Shown here: one piece after another, positions 5,971 to 7,041 of the stretch
Position numbering within the stretch: position 1 is the stretch's first letter
Layout: every line of letters starts with the position of its first letter
Assembly: GCA_016302225.1 (NCBI GenBank)
Contig: JAEDOB010000112.1
Span: forward strand, 1-7,041
DNA: 7,041 nucleotides
Direction of reading: 5' to 3'
Source of the DNA: Oscillospiraceae bacterium
Lineage (GTDB): Bacteria; Bacillota; Clostridia; Oscillospirales; Ruminococcaceae
The notes under the pieces: model-generated
What the model saw: only the letters and a program-made list of their open reading frames with translations
The model's database searches: none
What the model was told of the DNA's origin: nothing
Program-made: the position numbers and the translations under genes

Positions 5971-6015
5971 ATGCACAAACCTTACAAAATCAAATCGCAA
6001 GGCTTGTGCATTTTT
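5971..6015. promoter_or_regulatory. Inverted repeat upstream of the MATE promoter, T-tailed on the plus strand
   Basis: ATGCACAA (5971-5978) and TTGTGCAT (6004-6011) are perfect inverted copies. After one mismatch, CCTT (5980-5983) and AAGG (5999-6002) continue the stem, giving 12 pairs around a 15-base loop. A run of five T (6011-6015) follows on the plus strand, terminator-like for rightward transcripts. On the minus strand it ends 8 bases before the MATE -35 box, where an operator could sit. No rightward gene precedes it, so the purpose is open. Confidence 0.5.
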
Positions 6016-6078
6016 CTAATAAGCTGCTGATTTAATTGATATTTTTATTTTCCTTGTTGTATGAGTGATGTATTTAGG

Positions 6079-6113
6079 TGGCTGTTCCCCCGCCTTCGGC
6101 GGGGGAACAGCCA
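6079..6113. repeat. Perfect GC-rich palindromic hairpin after rnr
   Basis: The arms 6079-6094 and 6098-6113 pair perfectly over 16 base pairs around a TTC triloop. The core is a CCCCCGCC/GGCGGGGG block in otherwise AT-rich DNA. It starts 41 bases after the rnr stop on the minus strand. Neither side has a T-run, so it is not a standard intrinsic terminator, though it could still act as the 3' boundary that protects rnr mRNA. The abrupt GC content suggests a dispersed intergenic palindromic element; that is inferred. Confidence 0.65.
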
Positions 6114-6153
6114 TTAATCAAAATTATCTTAATATGTGGCTAACAGTTCGGAT

Positions 6154-7041
6154 TTAATCCGATTTATCCGCAACCTCAAAATCCACCTGTCCCGACGAAA
6201 CGGACGCCTTGACGCACTTTACACGGACTCTGCCGCCCACCTTGTAAACGGGCTTGCCGTCCTTGGTAATGCTGAACATTCCGTCAAATTCATAGCCCTG
6301 ACCGAGAGTTTCCAGCTTAACAAGCCCCTCAACGGTGTTGTCAAGCTCCGCATAAAAGCCGTAATCGGTCATTCCGCTGATGATAGCGTCAAATTCCTCG
6401 CCCAAATGCGCCTGCATATACTCAGCCATATAGCAGTCCTCGCACTCACGCTCAACACGCATTGCGGTCAGCTCGCAGGCGGAGGACTGCTCCGAAGCCG
6501 CCTTTGCAAAGCCCTCGTAACGCTTTTTCACCAGCTTGCCTTCCATCTTGTTATAGCAAACGTCCGTGAGAATGCGGTGGATAGCAAGGTCGGGGTAACG
6601 TCTGATAGGTGACGTAAAATGGGCATAATCTTCCAGAACCAGACCGAAATGTCCCAGCGGTTCATCGGAATATTTCGCCTTTGCCATGGAGCGGAGAACC
6701 ATATTGTTGATAACGGGCTTTAGCTCGGAATCCTCAACGCTTCTCAAAAGCTCGGCAAGATGAACGGGCTTGACTTCGCTAAACTGCGGCATGGTCAGAT
6801 TCAGCCTGTCGCAGGCTTCTTTCAGATCGGCTATTTTCTGGGGGCTTGGGTCCTCGTGGACACGGTAAACGAAGGGCACCTGACGCTCCTTTGCAGTCTT
6901 TGCGGCACAGGTATTTGCCATAAGCATAAACTCTTCGATAATAAGCTCAGCCTCGCCCCGTTCACGGCGTTTAACGTCGATACAGCGGTCGTTTTCATCA
7001 AGGATAAGCTTGCATTCGGGGGTGTCAAGCTGGGGTGCGCC
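6154..7041 (-). CDS. rnr: Ribonuclease R, C-terminal part (gene continues past the right edge)
   Basis: The last 295 residues of a processive 3'-5' exoribonuclease that degrades structured RNA in the cytoplasm. The visible part opens with GAPQLDTPECKLILDEN and then RGEAELIIEEFMLMAN, both typical of the RNB domain of RNase R. The RNB signature spans residues 131-155 of this fragment, with YAHFTSPIRRYPDLAIH intact. A C-terminal S1 RNA-binding domain covers about 215-292, with ISGMTDYGFYAEL and NTVEGLVKLETL. The protein ends soon after the S1 domain with ADKSD and lacks the long basic tail found in some enterobacterial RNase R. The cold-shock domains and the catalytic aspartates of RNB are outside the window. 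No start is visible; the frame is open to position 7041, so an internal ATG at 6927 should not be used. The S1 domain and the RNB sequence favour RNase R over other RNB enzymes. Confidence 0.94.
   Translation of the reverse strand, partial: GAPQLDTPECKLILDENDRCIDVKRRERGEAELIIEEFMLMANTCAAKTAKERQVPFVYRVHEDPSPQKIADLKEACDRLNLTMPQFSEVKPVHLAELLRSVEDSELKPVINNMVLRSMAKAKYSDEPLGHFGLVLEDYAHFTSPIRRYPDLAIHRILTDVCYNKMEGKLVKKRYEGFAKAASEQSSACELTAMRVERECEDCYMAEYMQAHLGEEFDAIISGMTDYGFYAELDNTVEGLVKLETLGQGYEFDGMFSITKDGKPVYKVGGRVRVKCVKASVSSGQVDFEVADKSD

Noticed and set aside
6079..6113. Hairpin as the intrinsic terminator of rnr
   Set aside because: The stem is strong but no T-run follows on the minus strand, so it is annotated as a palindromic element instead.
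1..7041. tRNA, rRNA, CRISPR array, insertion sequence or phage genes
   Set aside because: No cloverleaf-like sequence, regularly spaced repeats, transposase motifs or terminal inverted repeats were seen on either strand.

Overview
The window looks like chromosomal DNA from a gut-type low-GC Gram-positive bacterium of the Clostridia, most likely a Ruminococcus-like member of the Oscillospiraceae. The clues are strong AGGAGG-type ribosome binding sites, sigmaA-type promoters with TTGACA/TATAAT-like boxes, AT-rich intergenic DNA around moderately GC coding DNA, a lipoprotein-type sugar-binding protein, and a DUF624/YesL-like protein, a family known mainly from Firmicutes. The genus is an inference from style and gene content, not from a marker gene.

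Layout. Positions 1-75 hold the possible first 25 codons of a leftward gene with a hydrophobic N-terminus, served by a good leftward promoter at 171-199. A 529-base divergent AT-rich region (76-604) follows. It carries promoter elements for both directions, an imperfect direct repeat, and a potentially structured RNA leader just ahead of the first rightward gene. Positions 605-4509 form a rightward carbohydrate ABC-importer operon: a substrate-binding lipoprotein, two MalF/MalG-type permeases and a small DUF624-like membrane protein. No ATP-binding subunit is encoded, so the transporter probably borrows a shared MsmX/MalK-type ATPase encoded elsewhere. A long stem-loop separates the binding-protein gene from the permease genes and may help set their different expression levels.

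The operon ends at a strong hairpin (4519-4554) flanked by T-runs on both strands, which serves as a shared terminator with the convergent leftward MATE-family efflux transporter gene (4559-5902). That gene has a near-consensus promoter at 5934-5962. Upstream of it lie a T-tailed inverted repeat (5971-6015), a perfect GC-rich hairpin (6079-6113) and then the 3' part of rnr, encoding the RNB catalytic C-terminus and S1 domain of ribonuclease R; its 5' part runs off the right edge.

Functionally this is mostly ordinary accessory-metabolism and housekeeping DNA. No mobile element, CRISPR array, phage gene or defence system is visible. The parts that merit a second look are non-coding: the leader structure at 509-580, the intergenic stem-loop at 2103-2144, and the two hairpin elements between rnr and the MATE gene.
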